Positions 34,845-47,696 are shown, numbered from the stretch's first letter. The stretch: DNA of 64,000 nt from Sceloporus undulatus (GCF_019175285.1 NC_056526.1:120312362-120376361); one strand, 5' to 3'. A program made the numbers and translations. Notes: generated by a model not told the origin, from the letters alone.

Positions 34845-34974
34845 GTTTTTGTTCAGAGTAATCCAAAACACAGTATGTCCAAGTCCACTGATGAAAGCCA
34901 GACTCCATGAAAATCAAGTTCAGAAGAGTAAGATGCAGCGTGTTGATGTAGATCCAGTGAGTAGTGACACCTAA
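34845..34974 (+). CDS. ATP10D: ATP10D terminal coding exon
   Basis: After the acceptor ACATTATAG, the first base completes Arg, followed by FLFRVIQNTVCPSPLMKARL and HENQVQKSKMQRVDVDPVSS, ending SDT and TAA. FLFRVIQ and CPSPLMKAR align by eye with the start of the mammalian ATP10D cytosolic tail (VYRVLQ, PSPILRAK). The tail here is only about 43 residues after LLPR, shorter than I recall for mammalian ATP10D. A donor-like GTGAGT at 34957, just before the stop, could allow an alternative longer end. Confidence 0.85.
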
Positions 34975-35801
34975 AGAACAAATGGGAATACTCAGGAGTC
35001 TGCCTGATCTGCTAATTCAGCAAAAGAAAATAACACTGCAGCTTGTGATTTGTTGAGTTCCCAATGTACTTGACTTGCAATTCATGATGAATTTGAAGGA
35101 GCCTGAGCAGAAGTGCCAGATCCAGCATCCAGGGCATGCTTAACAATGGTGGCAGGATGAATTATGAGGACACTGGAATGTTTAAGCCCTTAGAAGGAAT
35201 TCTGTTCCAGCATATGCAGAGTTGGTGCTTCTTCATATGGCAGCTTGGACTTTGCTACTGGAGAGAAACATTTGGATATTTTCTCACGAATAAGATAGCT
35301 TTCCATTCCTCCTTTGGCATATAGATGGGTTTAACATATTCTGCCAAAAATGGGGTACTCCTCCTCCTTTTTTTTTAAAATGTCCAAAACAAAGACATTC
35401 ATTTGATCTTTCTGGCACAGGACTTTTCCTTTTCATAGAATATACAGCCACCACATACTGATTTCTCTTCAAAACATTTTTTTTAAAAAAAGAATTCACA
35501 ATAATTTGTTCAAGATTTAAGCAAGCATCATTCATTGCTGAAATTCCAGAGTAACCTCAGCCCTGTGTACCACAATGCAGGAAAATTCTGTGAGAGCTTA
35601 TTTAATTGGAACACGAAGGAGACTCACTTAAGCCTGTCCAGACAGAGAGGTGCTGGGCTTTCTGATTTCTGACTTTTGTCTGGTTACTAATATTGTAGTG
35701 CTTAATGTTCTGAGGCAATGTTAGATTAAGTATCTCTAACAAAGAGTGCAGTAGCTTCCTCTGACAACAGCTGTGCAGAACATTTAGCTTAATCATTTCA
35801 T

Positions 35802-35881
35802 AATAAAACTATAATTATTCATGGGAGCAAGACCCTGAAACAAAATATCATATGTCAGTAAGCATTTCTCTGGAGAATAAA
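35802..35881 (+). promoter_or_regulatory. Candidate ATP10D polyadenylation signals
   Basis: AATAAA hexamers occur at 35802-35807 and 35876-35881, about 830-900 bases past the ATP10D stop, the first such pair in the sense strand in a stretch without recognised repeats. Their use is not shown by sequence alone; AATAAA is common in AT-rich DNA. Confidence 0.3.
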
Positions 35882-36557
35882 CTAGCGGAAGAAGTGAGAC
35901 AGTTTTATATATAATGATTATGTGATGACCAATGCTTTTCTCCAGCTAGCCCAATTGCCTGTCTTCCAAGAGCTTCCTCTGTTAGTGGACCTAACATGAA
36001 ACTTGTGTTTCTACTGCTACTTGTAAGGATTATGCAAATATATCAATTTAGTGCAACTCGGAAGGCCATTTTTCTCAGGCTGTGTTTCATCCCACTCACC
36101 CCTACCCCACCCCAAATGATGTTGCTGAAAGTCAGCAGCAAACTATTAAAAGCCATTAAAGCAAGTATTGCCTGGCCGGGGCTTATGGGATTTGTAATTC
36201 AAAACATCTGGGGGGCACATCATTGTCTACCTATGAAATAAGACAAGCAAGACTATTATAGTGATTTGCATAAGTAGTTACCAAGACAATAGCCTCATTT
36301 ATAACACAGAATTTTTATCTACATTTGAAATCAATCTAATCCAGAGATATAAGAAATGTCTCAGATGAGAGGTGCACAATGCAAGGCCCCCCATGGCTTT
36401 AAGCGCTGCCACTGAATTCCCATCTCCCTGGTGCAGTTAAGCATAACCATATGCCTGTACATTGTTTAGATGTAAGTGCTACAGCAAGGATGGGGGACTT
36501 TTGGTCCTCTCCCACCAGTCCTAGCTAGCATGGGCAATGTTATATGATTGTGGGAGT

Positions 36558-38030
36558 TATAATAATAATAATAATAAATTTTATTTATATACCGCTTTTC
36601 CAAAAGATCAAAGCGGTTTACACAGAATTAAAACCAGTTACAAACACATCATAAAAATAGATAAAAACCTGTAATACAATATACACTATACAAATCTAAA
36701 ACAGTCATTCAATAGGGTGAGGCAGAGAGTCGATGGGATCAAAATACACAACTTCATTTTCCAGAGGGGAAGGCTTGACAGAAGAGGAAGGTTTTAAGCC
36801 TCTTTTTAAATGTTTCCAGGGGGGTCACAAGACAGAGCTCCTCGGGAAAACCATTCCAGATTTGTGGGGCTGCTACTGAGAAGGCCATCTGGAATGTAAC
36901 AACGTATTTGGAAGATGGAATTTCCAACAGGTTCTTCCTGGATGTCCTAAGTGTGTGGGGCGATTATATGGGGAGATGCAGTCCCTCAAGTAACTCAAGC
37001 CCAAGCCATGTAGGGCTTTATAGGTGATAACCAACACCTTGTATTGCACTCAGAAGCGAATAGGCAGCCAGTGAAGATCTTTCAGAATAGGTGTTATATG
37101 GTCAAACCTGCAAACATCAGTGACCAATCTGGCTGCAATATTTTGTACTAGTTGAAGCTTCCGGGCTTGGTACAAGGGTAGCCCCATGTAGAGTGCATTA
37201 CAGAAATCTAGACGAGAGGTTACCAGAGCATGTACCACGGTTTCAAGGTCCTTTTGGCCCAGGTAGGGTCGCAGTTGGCGTATCAACCGAAGTTGATAGC
37301 AAGCACTTCTGACGGACGCATCCACTTGAGATGTCAACTGTAGAGACGAGTCCAGACGTACTCCTAAACTGCGAACTTCGTCCTTCAGGGGAAGTGTGAC
37401 CCCATTCAGGACAGGTGGATAAATTTCCTTCCCTGGGCCTGGGGAACCTATCACAAGTACAGTACTTCCGTTTTCTCTGGATTCAAACTGAGTTTGTTTT
37501 CCCTCATCCAGCCCATTACTGACTCCAGGCAGTCAGTCAGAAGAGAGACCCCATCCTTAGTCACTGAATCAGTCGGGGACACAGAGAAACATATTTGGGT
37601 GTCATCAACGTACTGATAACACTGCACCCCGTGTCTCCGGTTGATCTCTCCCAGCGGTTTCATGTAAATGTTAAACAAGGTGAGGGACAGAATCACTCCC
37701 TGAGGGACACCAGATGTCAGTTCCCTCTTAGAGGAGCAAGTGTCCCCCAACTGCACCATCTGGAATCTGCCCAAGAGGTAGGAACGGAACCACTGGAGCG
37801 CAGTGCTCCCGATGCCCAACTCCCTCAGGCGTTCCAGAAGGATACCATGGTCGATGGTATCGAAAGCCGCTGAGATGTCCAAGCGCACCAACAAGGTCAC
37901 ACTTCACCTGTCGATGCCCAGACGGAGATCATCGACTAAGGCAACCATGGCGGTCTCAACTCCATATCCCGCTCTGAAGCCAGTTTGAAATGGGTCCATA
38001 TAATCGGTTTCATCCAAGACAGCTTATAGT
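36558..38030 (-). mobile_element. L2-type LINE (family 1), RT-bearing copy
   Basis: On the - strand this encodes DYMDPFQTGFRAGYG and VTLLVRLDISAAFDTIDHGI, then SGVPQGVILSLTLFNIYMKP, CYQYVDDTQICFSVSP (active site YVDD in place of YADD), MGWMRENKLSLNPEKTEV, LVTSRLDFCNALYMGLPLYQ and LKDLHWLPIRF. One frame change separates the two long frames near 37452. The 3' UTR ends in an (ATT)n tail, seen as (AAT)n at 36558-36578. It is 5'-truncated near 38030. It is close in sequence to the copy at 21550, so the family was active fairly recently. Confidence 0.88.
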
Positions 38031-39144
38031 CCAAAACCTCTGAAAGGCCAAACATTCCTTATTCCTTGATCCAATACATGAACTGTAGGGTGGCACATTT
38101 GCCCAATTGGGTTTGTTGGTTTGTTTCCAAAGTTATTTTAATGCCTTGGCGGCTGATTTAAATGGTTTTCTTTCTTTCTTCCCACCCCCCCACCGAAGAA
38201 TGCTTCTCAATCTTATAAGCTTATTAATGTTATTTGTAGGTTGCCTTAGGCGGCCACTTGGTAGCAAGAAAATCTTGTGGGATTCACTGCAACATGCCAA
38301 TTAGCAAAAAAATAAAACTGATTCGTGTTGCTGTGGATCATAACGCAATATTCCTATGGCACAAAACAAGACATCCTTATAAATCTTTGGCTTGATCTGA
38401 AGGTCATATGCAATGGGATATATGATAGCCATAAGTGTTATTTTTGGAGTCACATTAACCACAGTTGCTCAGAGCAAGTAATTAATATTAAAAACACAAA
38501 GTCTAACAAATACCACTTGAAAAGTGCAAGTTTTCCAGGTACTGTGCTGAACAGAGGAAGGTGGTGAATCCACAAACTTTTCTAGCTTTATTTAACATTT
38601 TTCTATGCACTGTTTTTAGGAAAACATGGGAGCTGTAGTTCATCCAAAGTAAGTTTCTCAGGCTCTGCATTTTAACACTTTTCATACACTACTTTTAATA
38701 AAAATTGGGCGTTGTAGTGCAGCACGCACACACACACCCTGAAAAACATTTTTTTCCAAGTTAAAATAAAAGTTTTCTGAAATAGATTTAATGGGTCACC
38801 TCTATTAATAAGTACCCTTACTGGCCACATTTTTATTTTCCTTTTTATACAGCCACAGGGATAACCTCCCCCCTCCCCAATATAACCATCATAATAATGC
38901 TAGCAATGATCACAAGTTATTTGAGGAAGAGGATGATCATGACTATATAGTTTTATAATGCTTAGAATGTGAAAAGACAAGAAGTAAGGGGGAAGAGAAG
39001 TGCATCTAGAAAATGTGGGGAGTTGGACAAAGGAGAAAGATGAAGGAGATTGAGGGGAAGAGGAATATCCTTAGGAGCTGTGGCAGGAGAAAGAGGACAA
39101 GAAAAGGAAAGATGAAGCAACAAATAAGAAGACTAAGGTAAGGT

Positions 39145-39362
39145 GGATTTGGGAACCACTGTAATGTGGTCTGAGTATTATCCAGGAGATCAACGTTCAA
39201 ATCCATGCTCAGCCGTGAGTACTCACTGGGTAATCTTGGGCAAGGCATACCCTCTCAACCTTAGGGAAAGGCAATGGCAATATCCCTTGAATAAATCTGG
39301 CCAAAAAACTGCCCTGACAGGGTCACCATAAGTCAGAATTGGCTTGGAGATGCAAAACAACA
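39145..39362 (+). mobile_element. MIR-like tRNA SINE
   Basis: A tRNA-like head with a B-box-like GTTCAAATCC, then CACTGGGTAATCTTGGGCAA, a CCTCTCAACC core and a CAGAATTGGCTTGGAGATGC end with an AACAACAA tail. Nearly full length and diverged. Confidence 0.75.
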
Positions 39363-39582
39363 AGGCAGGAGATGCACAGTGGAGACAGAGATGAGCAAGA
39401 GAAGGAAAAGGGAAGATGTTGAATCAAAAGCTACAGAGGATGGAGAGAAGGAGAAAGAAGGTTTTTTAAAAAGATATGTGATCAAATAATTAAAAGAATC
39501 AGGATCTTAAGCAGAATTGAAGACGAGACAAAACACTTTTTGCTAACAATGGTAAAATCCATGTTCATGCACAAAGGAAATA

Positions 39583-39791
39583 CATTCAGCCCTCCATTTT
39601 CACAGAGATCCATTCCGGACCTCCCGGCAAAAACAGAAACTCACAGATATTGAAGGCCCATAGGCTTGAATAGGGGCACATGCCTAAGAGCGGCTGTGGT
39701 GCCCACCCCATTTTAAACCCCATCCATTTGTCCCTCACGAGTAAGCGAGGGTCGCGGATCTGAAGTCCACACAAACGGAGGGGCAACTATT
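39583..39791. mobile_element. Tc1/mariner-type small element
   Basis: It starts CATTCAGCCCTCCATTTTCA after TA and ends near ACGGAGGGGCAACTA. The interior has GATCCATTCCGGACCTCCC and its partner AAACTCACAGATATTGAAGG. The CAG(T)CAGCCCTCC start resembles family T but the interior differs. Confidence 0.6.
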
Positions 39792-40019
39792 ACAGATTCA
39801 AATATTGTGGACAGGATGAGGAAAGTGGAAACAGAACTGGCAACAAACAATAAGACAAGAAAAGCCACAAAGCAACAATCCTGTACCAAATTCAGCAGTT
39901 ATGAGGCAATAACTCCTGAGCATATCAATGGTTCCCTTTAAGTTCCCTATAAGACCACTTTCTAGCCCCTCCTTGAGCCTAGCACCAGCCACAGTTCAAA
40001 AACATTTGATAGCCTTAGC

Positions 40020-40100
40020 CCTCAGGCTTACAATCTAAAAAGACATGACACATAAGGAGAAGGGAATAGCAGTGGGGAAGGCGATCAGGTCCAGTGATTC
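40020..40100 (-). mobile_element. L2 family 2 LINE 3' UTR fragment
   Basis: CTCAGGCTTACAATCTAAAA and ACACATAAGGAGAAGGGAAT match the antisense 3' UTR at 60450-60500. Confidence 0.6.
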
Positions 40101-40211
40101 TTCTCTTCCTCGGAGGCCTGGACTTTGGCGGATGAGAGAGAGCTCTTCTTACTTTGAGTTAGGCCTGATAGAGCTGGACCATCCTTTCACTCTCTCTGAG
40201 CCTGGATGAAG

Positions 40212-40378
40212 TTAGATGGTTTCACACTACATTATTACAGCACTATATTCCACTTTGACTGTCATGGCAATATCCTATGGAATTCTGGGATATGCAATTT
40301 AGGTAGGCGCATTCTCAGCCAAAGAGCTCCTGGGCCTCGCTAAACTGGTTTACCAACTCCCAAATTTCACAGGATGTT
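40212..40378. mobile_element. Family B small DNA element, partial
   Basis: GGTTTCACACTACATTATTA, TATGGAATTCTGGGATATGC and AATTTCACAGGATGTTGATC are in family order; the right end is missing. Confidence 0.6.
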
Positions 40379-40499
40379 GATCACTGTTCTCTTGTCATGG
40401 ACAGGTCACTTCTTGGTCAGGTTTAGTCCTGCTGGGACTCAGAGCCTCTACAAGGATGAGAGCCCAACAGTTCAGCCCAGGAGTCTTATGGACTTCCCA

Positions 40500-40625
40500 A
40501 CTCCATGGGTTTCTGGATGAAGCAGATTAGCTAGAGCCATTGCAGTCTGGTTTCAGACTTGGTTCTGTGACAGAGACAGCTTTGGTTGCTTTGGTGGGTG
40601 AAATATGGAGGGAACTGTTTCCCTG
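40500..40625 (+). mobile_element. L2-type LINE RT fragment
   Basis: The translation includes LQSGFRLGSVTETALVALVG, the motif also seen at 29300 and 37990. Short, old and isolated. Confidence 0.55.
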
Positions 40626-41852
40626 TTTGGTCTACTCAACCAACCTTTAGCTAGCAACGATTAGTTAGTAACCTTTGCTTGCCTATATTTACTGATTGCT
40701 AGTTTCCTTGTCTGGAGAATTACTGTTTGTTTACTTTAACATAACCTCTCTCTCTGCATTACTCCTCCATATTTTTCTCTTTCCCCTCCATTAAACCTTG
40801 TGTTTGATTATATATAAGTGTTTGTAAGCAACGCTACATTTGATACTAGAAATAACATGCAGTTGCAATGACTGCTAACCATTAATAGCTTTGTGACTGA
40901 ACATTATAAGATTAATTACTAGTTCATGAATACTTTCCTAAAGAACACAATTATTTGGAAGAAACTGCATTTATAATTTTATGAAAGCTTCCCCCCCCCA
41001 AATAAAGCATTTTAGGAACTAATGAGGCACATAAATCAATTTTGTACAGCCACAGATAGTTTACAAATTGTGGCGGTTCTGATGTTTAGCTGAAATGCAC
41101 ATGTTGGAAAATGTTTCTTTTATATGCTTTCTTAGCCTGCCAAAAAAAAGAAATGAAAAATCAGAGTCAGCACAAAAGAAAGAAGATAACCAATTCCTAG
41201 ATACCTCTGTGATTCTATTATGATTTCTTGTCTGATACAAATTGAGGTAGCAAACATAAGAATGCACCTCTAATGTCAAAGAGGGGTTTTATGTTAATGC
41301 CTCTGAATCTTAATCAACACTTTCGGAATGCAAGAAATTCAGCTGAATGTTCTTAACAAATCTTTGGACATAATACATCAATCATTAGGAGGAACAGGTT
41401 TATTAGATAATAATAATAACCATCATCCAGTAAAGGGCAATTTTCAATGTCTTTTAAAAACAAAGATGTGGTCAACTTATGTACAATCAATTTCTTGCAG
41501 CCCCAGTCACATTTGTCCCACTCCAATGTCTAGTGCGATACAGAACAGGGCTCCCAAACTTTTCATATACAGAAGAGATATCTAGTAACCCTACCTTGGT
41601 AAAATGAAGAGTTACCATAAATGAAATTGTCTCTTGTGAATTGCCTGCCACTGATTGTGAGTGAAGCCTATTATGGCCGCATCAGAAGCTGGGCTGCAAA
41701 TGAGAGAGAGAGAGAAAAGAGGCTGCACTGTCATATACAGTGACTGCATAGCAATAGCTATGATCTGACTTACACTAGGCTGCTTCCATGAAGTCAGTGT
41801 GCAGACAGGGAACTGTGAGAACAAGATATACACTGTGTGCATAACTGCAAGT

Positions 41853-42070
41853 TGTTGGTGGTGTTGTGTGCCTTCAAGTCATATCCAACTTACAACAACC
41901 CTAAGGTGAAGCTATCGTGGGGTTTTCTTGGAAAGATTTGTTTAGAGGAAGTTTCCCATTGCCTTCCCCTGAGGCTGAGAGAGAGTGACTTGTTACAGGT
42001 CACCCAATGGGTTTTATGGCCAAACTGGGAATTGAACCTTAGTCCAACACTCAAACTACTACACCACACG
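41853..42070 (-). mobile_element. MIR-like tRNA SINE, antisense
   Basis: GTTGTGTGCCTTCAAGTCAT, GGGTTTTCTTGGAAAGATTT, CATTGCCTTCCCCTGAGGCT and CCAACACTCAAACTACTACA are the reverse complement of the family consensus through the A box. Confidence 0.8.
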
Positions 42071-42077
42071 GGCTCTA

Positions 42078-42426
42078 CTTTAAGGGCCTTATCAAGCGGG
42101 AGGCAAAGCACCCAAATCCCATGGATAAACAGGGTTTAAATCCCACAGTAGCAGGGTTTTTTCAGATATGTCAGGCCAAATGAGCATTCACACGACATTA
42201 ACCTATGCAAAAAGTCACAAAATCATGCCACTTTTTACTTTTGGAGGAATCCCAAAAGTTAAAAAGCGGTGCGATTTTGCAACTTTCTGCACTGGTTAAT
42301 GTCGCATTAATGCTCAGTTAGCCCCACATTGTCTGAAAGCAATCCCCCTTTTGCGGGATATTCTGATTTAAAACCCTTTTATCCATGGGATTTGGGCACT
42401 TCCCTCCTATGTGATAAGGTCCTAAG
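42078..42426. mobile_element. Foldback DNA element with ~60-bp inverted ends
   Basis: The left CTTAAGGGCCTTATCAAGCG and CCCAAATCCCATGGATAAAC blocks are matched by the right end TTTATCCATGGGATTTGGGC and GATAAGGTCCTAAG. A second inner pair (GACATTAACC/GGTTAATGTC) lies around 42200 and 42295. It sits immediately beside the SINE. Confidence 0.75.
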
Positions 42427-42605
42427 ACTTATGGTACTCTAATTTATTCCCCTGGTAGTAGTAATAACATCATACAACCACCATTTCTGTTTTTCCCCTA
42501 AGAAGCAACAGTGTGACATATTACCAATGCAATGATAGACTGACCTGGGAAAATGTTGAGAGGGCTCCTATCAAATAGTGCGCATATATATATATAAATG
42601 AAACT

Positions 42606-42832
42606 TTGGCTGCATCTGGACTGCAGAAATTACTTTGACACTGCTATAACTGCCAAGGCTCAGTGCTATGGAACTTGAAGAAATGTAATTTGTTGTAGCA
42701 CCAGAGCCCTTTGACAGAGAAGGCTAAATGTCTCACAAAACCACACTCCCCAGAATTCCACAACACTAAGCCATGGCAGTTAAAGCAGTGTGAAACTGCA
42801 TTATTTTCGCAGTGCAAATTAGACGATAGTTA
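42606..42832. mobile_element. Family A small DNA element
   Basis: GGCTGCATCTGGACTGCAGA, GCCAAGGCTCAGTGCTATGG, then inverted GAATTCCACAACACTAAGCC and GCATTATTTTCGCAGTGC. Confidence 0.7.
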
Positions 42833-43435
42833 TGAAAGAGCATTGTCTGTTGAAACTAGCCAATGCTCACCACTCCAGCTCTAATTTTGTCCATCAATTT
42901 AAACATCACTCAGCACTAATACTGTTGTTCCAGTATAAATAGATGTTCTTTGCAAGTGAAGTGTGCAATGCAAGTGCTCCACCTATAGACCATTAAATAA
43001 TTATTGTTGAGCTGGTGCCAAATTATCTCTGAAATGGGGCCATTGAGACTCCCAAGTGTTGTGACAATAAAGTCCAACTAATACTAAAGCCTAACTAATA
43101 CGATATCTTTGCATCCCCAAAATCACAATATCTTACCAGATCTCTTATGTTATTATTCCACCAAGCCCCCAGCAGCTTTCACCTGCATCAGTCTGACAGT
43201 GCTTCCAAGTGAGATTTTTGCCCTACGGTCATCTCATTACAAACACAGAATGTTATAGGAGCCCCAACCACTATTTACAATATCACAACCCTCCCAGCAT
43301 TTCTCACTTCTCTTTCTGTCTTATTTCTTACCAGGAAAAAATGGGGGGCACCTCCAGATGGGAAGAAAGCCTCTGGCTCCATCCATATCAGGAGGGTGCT
43401 GGATGCCTCCTTCTTCCCTAAGGAGATATTGGGCC

Positions 43436-43625
43436 TATACAGACAGGCCAAAATAAAGCTGCTTTGGGTCACTTTGGAGGTGTGTTGTGTAAATGACACA
43501 TGCATCTTAAGAGGCCAGAAGTGGTGCCAAAGTTGTGCTTCAGTGCTTAGGACCGGAGCATGGCTTTGATGCAGCTTCTGGCCTCTTAGGACGCATGCAT
43601 CATTTAAACAGCATAACTGCCTCCT
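43436..43625. mobile_element. Small element with internal hairpin
   Basis: The left end GGCCTATACAGACAGGCC resembles the ends of the CpG-rich family. ATGCATCTTAAGAGGCCAGA (43501-43520) pairs with TCTGGCCTCTTAGGACGCAT (43577-43596), giving a 20-bp imperfect hairpin. Confidence 0.55.
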
Positions 43626-44074
43626 AACAAGATGCCAGCCAGTGTTTCCCTCATTCAGAATTATCTCCTGGGAGCTCCTAGCATTATCATTCTTACTTGC
43701 CAGGTTGGCTTAAATTAATCAAGTACTTTCCAAAATCAAATCTCTCTCTCTCTCTCGCTGTGTGTGTGTGTCTGTCTATCTGTCCCTACTGTGTCAAAAG
43801 CAGTAAAGATAGCTGCCACAAGTAAACACAACTATTGTTCCCAGGACACAGATTCAACAGAGGTAATGTGAGGGAAAGAGGAATATTAGCACTAAAACAA
43901 AATGACCCTAATTCTTAACTAAAGCAATGTTGCCACAGCACTTTAACACTTTGACTATCAATCTCTTCAGTGATACGAAAAAGGGCTCAATGGAAACGGA
44001 TGAAACCCAGTTTCTGAAATGTGACTGGATCAGTGGGAGAGAGGCATAGAAACCCACACTATTTCAAGTGTGGG

Positions 44075-44188
44075 TTTCCCGGATCAGCCATGTAAACCCA
44101 TTGGGTGACCTTGGGCAAATCACACTCTCTCAGCCTCAGAGGATGGCGATGGCAAAGCTGCTCTGAAGAAACCTGGCATGGATGGGAA
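44075..44188 (+). mobile_element. MIR-like tRNA SINE, partial
   Basis: GGGTGACCTTGGGCAAATCA and CACTCTCTCAGCCTCAGAGG with AAAGCTGCTCTGAAGAAACC are the SINE core. Confidence 0.7.
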
Positions 44189-47100
44189 TCCTCTGTCTGA
44201 AAGTATCTTTTTAAGCCCAGAAACATATTTCCTCCTCTTCTTGCCCTCTCAAAGAGTTAACCAGTGTTTTGAGAAACTTGTGTGAAAGCTCTATTCAGGA
44301 TGGTTTACTGGGGTGGGAAGATGAAACTATTTTTGTTCATAGGATTTATTTTGAATAAAATAAATATCTGCATTTTTTTAAATTTATGTCATTTGAAATA
44401 TAAACAAACCAGTGTGTTGATATGACATTGTTTAAACAAGTAGCTTCTCACATGGCAGGAAACAATACTGGAGTATGAATCGTACCCGCGAACGTTTGGT
44501 CCCCTCTCATAATAGTTGGATACAATGGATTATCTATCTGTGGCCACACATGCGGAGAAACACGGCTGCATCAGAAAGAGAACATCTGGTTCTTTAAAAC
44601 CCACATACAATATTTGCAGACGCATACATAGAAAAAAAAGCAATAGAAAAATACACAGTTGCAGAAATATCTCTCTCTTCTTGGAATGTTGTGGAAGAAC
44701 TTGCAGGGAAATGTACTCCAGTAACGTGAGACAAAGCTCAACACATGGTTTTCTATAAAGTGGAGCAGGGAAGGGCTAAGAAAAACAAAGAGGAGAAAAA
44801 AGCTGGTGGACAGTTTCACACAGGGCCAACAGACAAGAGCACAATTGTTTAAGATGAGTGAGTGAGGGCTAGGGATCTGTGGGCCATTACAAACCAAAAA
44901 GACAACTGAGGTGGAGCAAGCCTGAATTTCACAGACTGAACTGAAGAAATACAATATATCTAGCTGATTTTAATTATAGAATAATCTCATGGATGGCATT
45001 GAAGTGACCTGCTGAATTCAACATGTTGTTTGACTCTAGCCAACAGCCCGAAAGTATCCACTACTGGGAATTCAGGGAAGGTAGGGGGTTTCAAATGAAG
45101 AAAATTTTAATTTTTACATTGAAGAAATGAATTTGGATACATTTCCTGAGAATTTCAAACCCCACCTGATCCCTAATTGATTTTGGTTCTCCTTAAGTCC
45201 AACTGAACTCAAAGGATCTCAGGTCACAATGCACACTTTGGGGTTTTGATTTTCAACTCATTCAGGTTGGGGATATTCCATCGATGGTAGCAGAAGTTAG
45301 CTTGAGGCACCCCAGACTGTACTACTACAACAAATCTTCCCCAAATAGGTTAGCATGCCTATATTAAGCTTTGCAGGTTCACTGCAACCATTTTATGGTT
45401 TAATTCATATAAGAAATGCATCAAATATATATTCTGTCAACGTAGGATGGAAAATGTGTTATCACATCACCATTTGAATAATAATTCAGTTGAATTAGCT
45501 GGTTAAATTTTATACAAGGTGCCTGACTACACTGAAATTTAGTATAAAATGGGCTGCTTTCCATGACCATCCACAGCTTCTTTTTTCCAGCAGCCAAGAT
45601 AACAAAGATGGTGACTATATGCAACCTGGTTTTCCTTTATGTAGTACTGTACTCCTATACAGCATAACATAAAAGTAACTGTTAGTGTGAGCTGGGCTTC
45701 AGTTTTAACTGACTGTGTTTCAAGGTTACTTGTATTTAGAATAATGATCAATGCAATTCACTATCATAATGTATCAAAATGTCATATTACGTCTGAAGTC
45801 CAGGGAAGGAATCTATTCAGTTTTGCTGCCCCTCAGTCCAAAAGCATGAACACAAAACATACAAAGGCAGGAGGCTACTTTGTTGTTGAGAAAATGAAAT
45901 ACAATGGTGAATCCAATACAGCTTTTCAATCAACATAAATAGTAACATTTAGTAATACAGCAATCATTGTCAATATTACACACTACATAAGGTGCATCAG
46001 AAGAGAAGAGCACAGGTTACAAAGTTCTACTCTAACAGTAGTCCAGACTGGGTTGACAGCTCAGCAGTAAAATTCCAAAATGTGTTCTGTAGCGTCAGTA
46101 TTTCAAAGCCCCTTTTGTATTTGAAAAATGTGTTTCTGACCTCAGGTATATCCTTCAATATTTTGTGATTGAAAACACAGGCATGCTATACTACTGAAAT
46201 TCTCCAACAACTTCACAACCCCATCTTCTCAATCATTGCATATTCAGTGTTTTTCAGTATATGTGAAAACCTATATTAATTTACTTTGCATTAGCATATC
46301 CTGCATCATTGTAAAAACAAGGCAATGACTCTTTTGGTTAAAAATGTGTTAGCTCTATTGTTGGTTACTGTCTGCTTGAAATGCACAATCTGAGAAAAGG
46401 AAGTTTATGCACAGTGCAGTGGCGACTTCCATGTCAGTGTGATAGTAAACACTTTCCAGGTTATATTCCTTAGCTCAGAGCTTTTACACTCATCAGATTT
46501 CCCTAGGAAAAGGTGGGAGATCTGCTGATGCTGGGCATGCATGGAAACTTCATTCCCCTTTGGACTACCCTCTCTTTAATCTGCCCTTGCATTTCCATTT
46601 CACCCCTTCCCCTTCTTCCCTTCATGCAGATAGCGGCTGCTGGTGCTTGTAGTGTGAGAAAAAGGAGAAGACAGGAAACAGGTCTTGCAATTTCCTTTGG
46701 TCTCTCTTGGGGAATTGAGAACTCTTACTTTAATCCTGAGCGGGACTCCATTCTCTTACAATTTCTCCTTCAGCCTGATCCAACCACAGCTTCCCCATGG
46801 GATTCTAGCAGTGGATCTGTTCAAGCTATTGGCGGTGTCACTCCCAGCACAGGAATCTATGGCTAAAACACCCCTGAGAAGTGGCCATGCAACTTCACTT
46901 TAAAAACGTCCAGCAAATGAAAGCCCAGTACCTTCTATTCCAATGTCTATCCTCTATCATGTCTCTTATGGTCAAGATGTTCTTCCTAATGTTCAGTCAG
47001 AATCATATTCAGACACCTTCCTTCATCTGGGCCTTTAGTCCATCTTTGACCCATCATTGATCCTTAGTGAGGTGTCTGTGTACACTGACTGGTAGCGCTA

Positions 47101-47696
47101 CAGTACAATTCTATGTCTACCCAGAAATAAGTCTCATTCTGTTTAGCAGTGCTTGTATACAACAAAATATAGGATTGAACCCTAAGGGCTTAATACAACT
47201 GTCAATCCCAAGCAAAATAGACACATTTTGAAAGTTATTAAGCTCAGCATAGTGCCAACAATGTGAGTTAGTGGAAAGGTGCAAAGAGAGGAAGAGACAC
47301 TGTGCAGCACTGAGAGTTTCCCTATAACTGGGCCCAATCTTGACTGACATGGCATTGATGATGCCCTTCTGAGGAACTATTTCAAGCTACTGCCATAAGA
47401 AGAAACAGGTCCCAAGCAGACCACCACCATCCTGGACCTCTTTTAAAAATATAACAACCGTGGAACAAAAACTACTATGGGGAATGCCTATTTATTTTAT
47501 TTTATTTTGTCTCTCTCTTTCTACATCTACCAAATACTTGAGGGTGAGGTGGGACAGCAGCTTTCGGCTGCAAGGACATAGAGGACAAAGGGAAACCAAC
47601 TTAGTGCCCTCCCCACTCATATGCCCCACAGGCCATCCTTCCACCCTACTCATCTACTGCAATAGCAATAGCACTTTACATTTCTGTACAGCTTCT

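Larger units (their letters stand above)
1151..34974 (+). other. ATP10D: ATP10D gene, 3' half: ten coding exons of a P4-ATPase flippase
   Basis: Ten exons with AG acceptors and GT donors join in phase into 1530 nt (509 codons plus stop). The product is the C-terminal half of a class 5 P4-ATPase, a multi-pass membrane pump that moves phospholipid or glycosphingolipid from the outer to the cytosolic leaflet; human ATP10D is reported to move glucosylceramide at the plasma membrane. Seen here are the P-domain and hinge motifs and six hydrophobic segments matching M5-M10. The actuator domain, M1-M4 and the DKTGT phosphorylation motif must lie upstream of the window. Single-exon similarity is mixed between ATP10B and ATP10D. 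The choice of ATP10D rests on convergence with CORIN, the known neighbour of ATP10D in amniotes. Known partner: class 5 flippases need a CDC50/TMEM30 subunit, which is not encoded here. Confidence 0.9.

Noticed and set aside
1151-34974. ATPase as ATP10B or ATP10A
   Set aside because: Some exons resemble ATP10B as much as ATP10D, but the convergent CORIN neighbour and the M8 exon favour ATP10D. A phylogeny would settle it.
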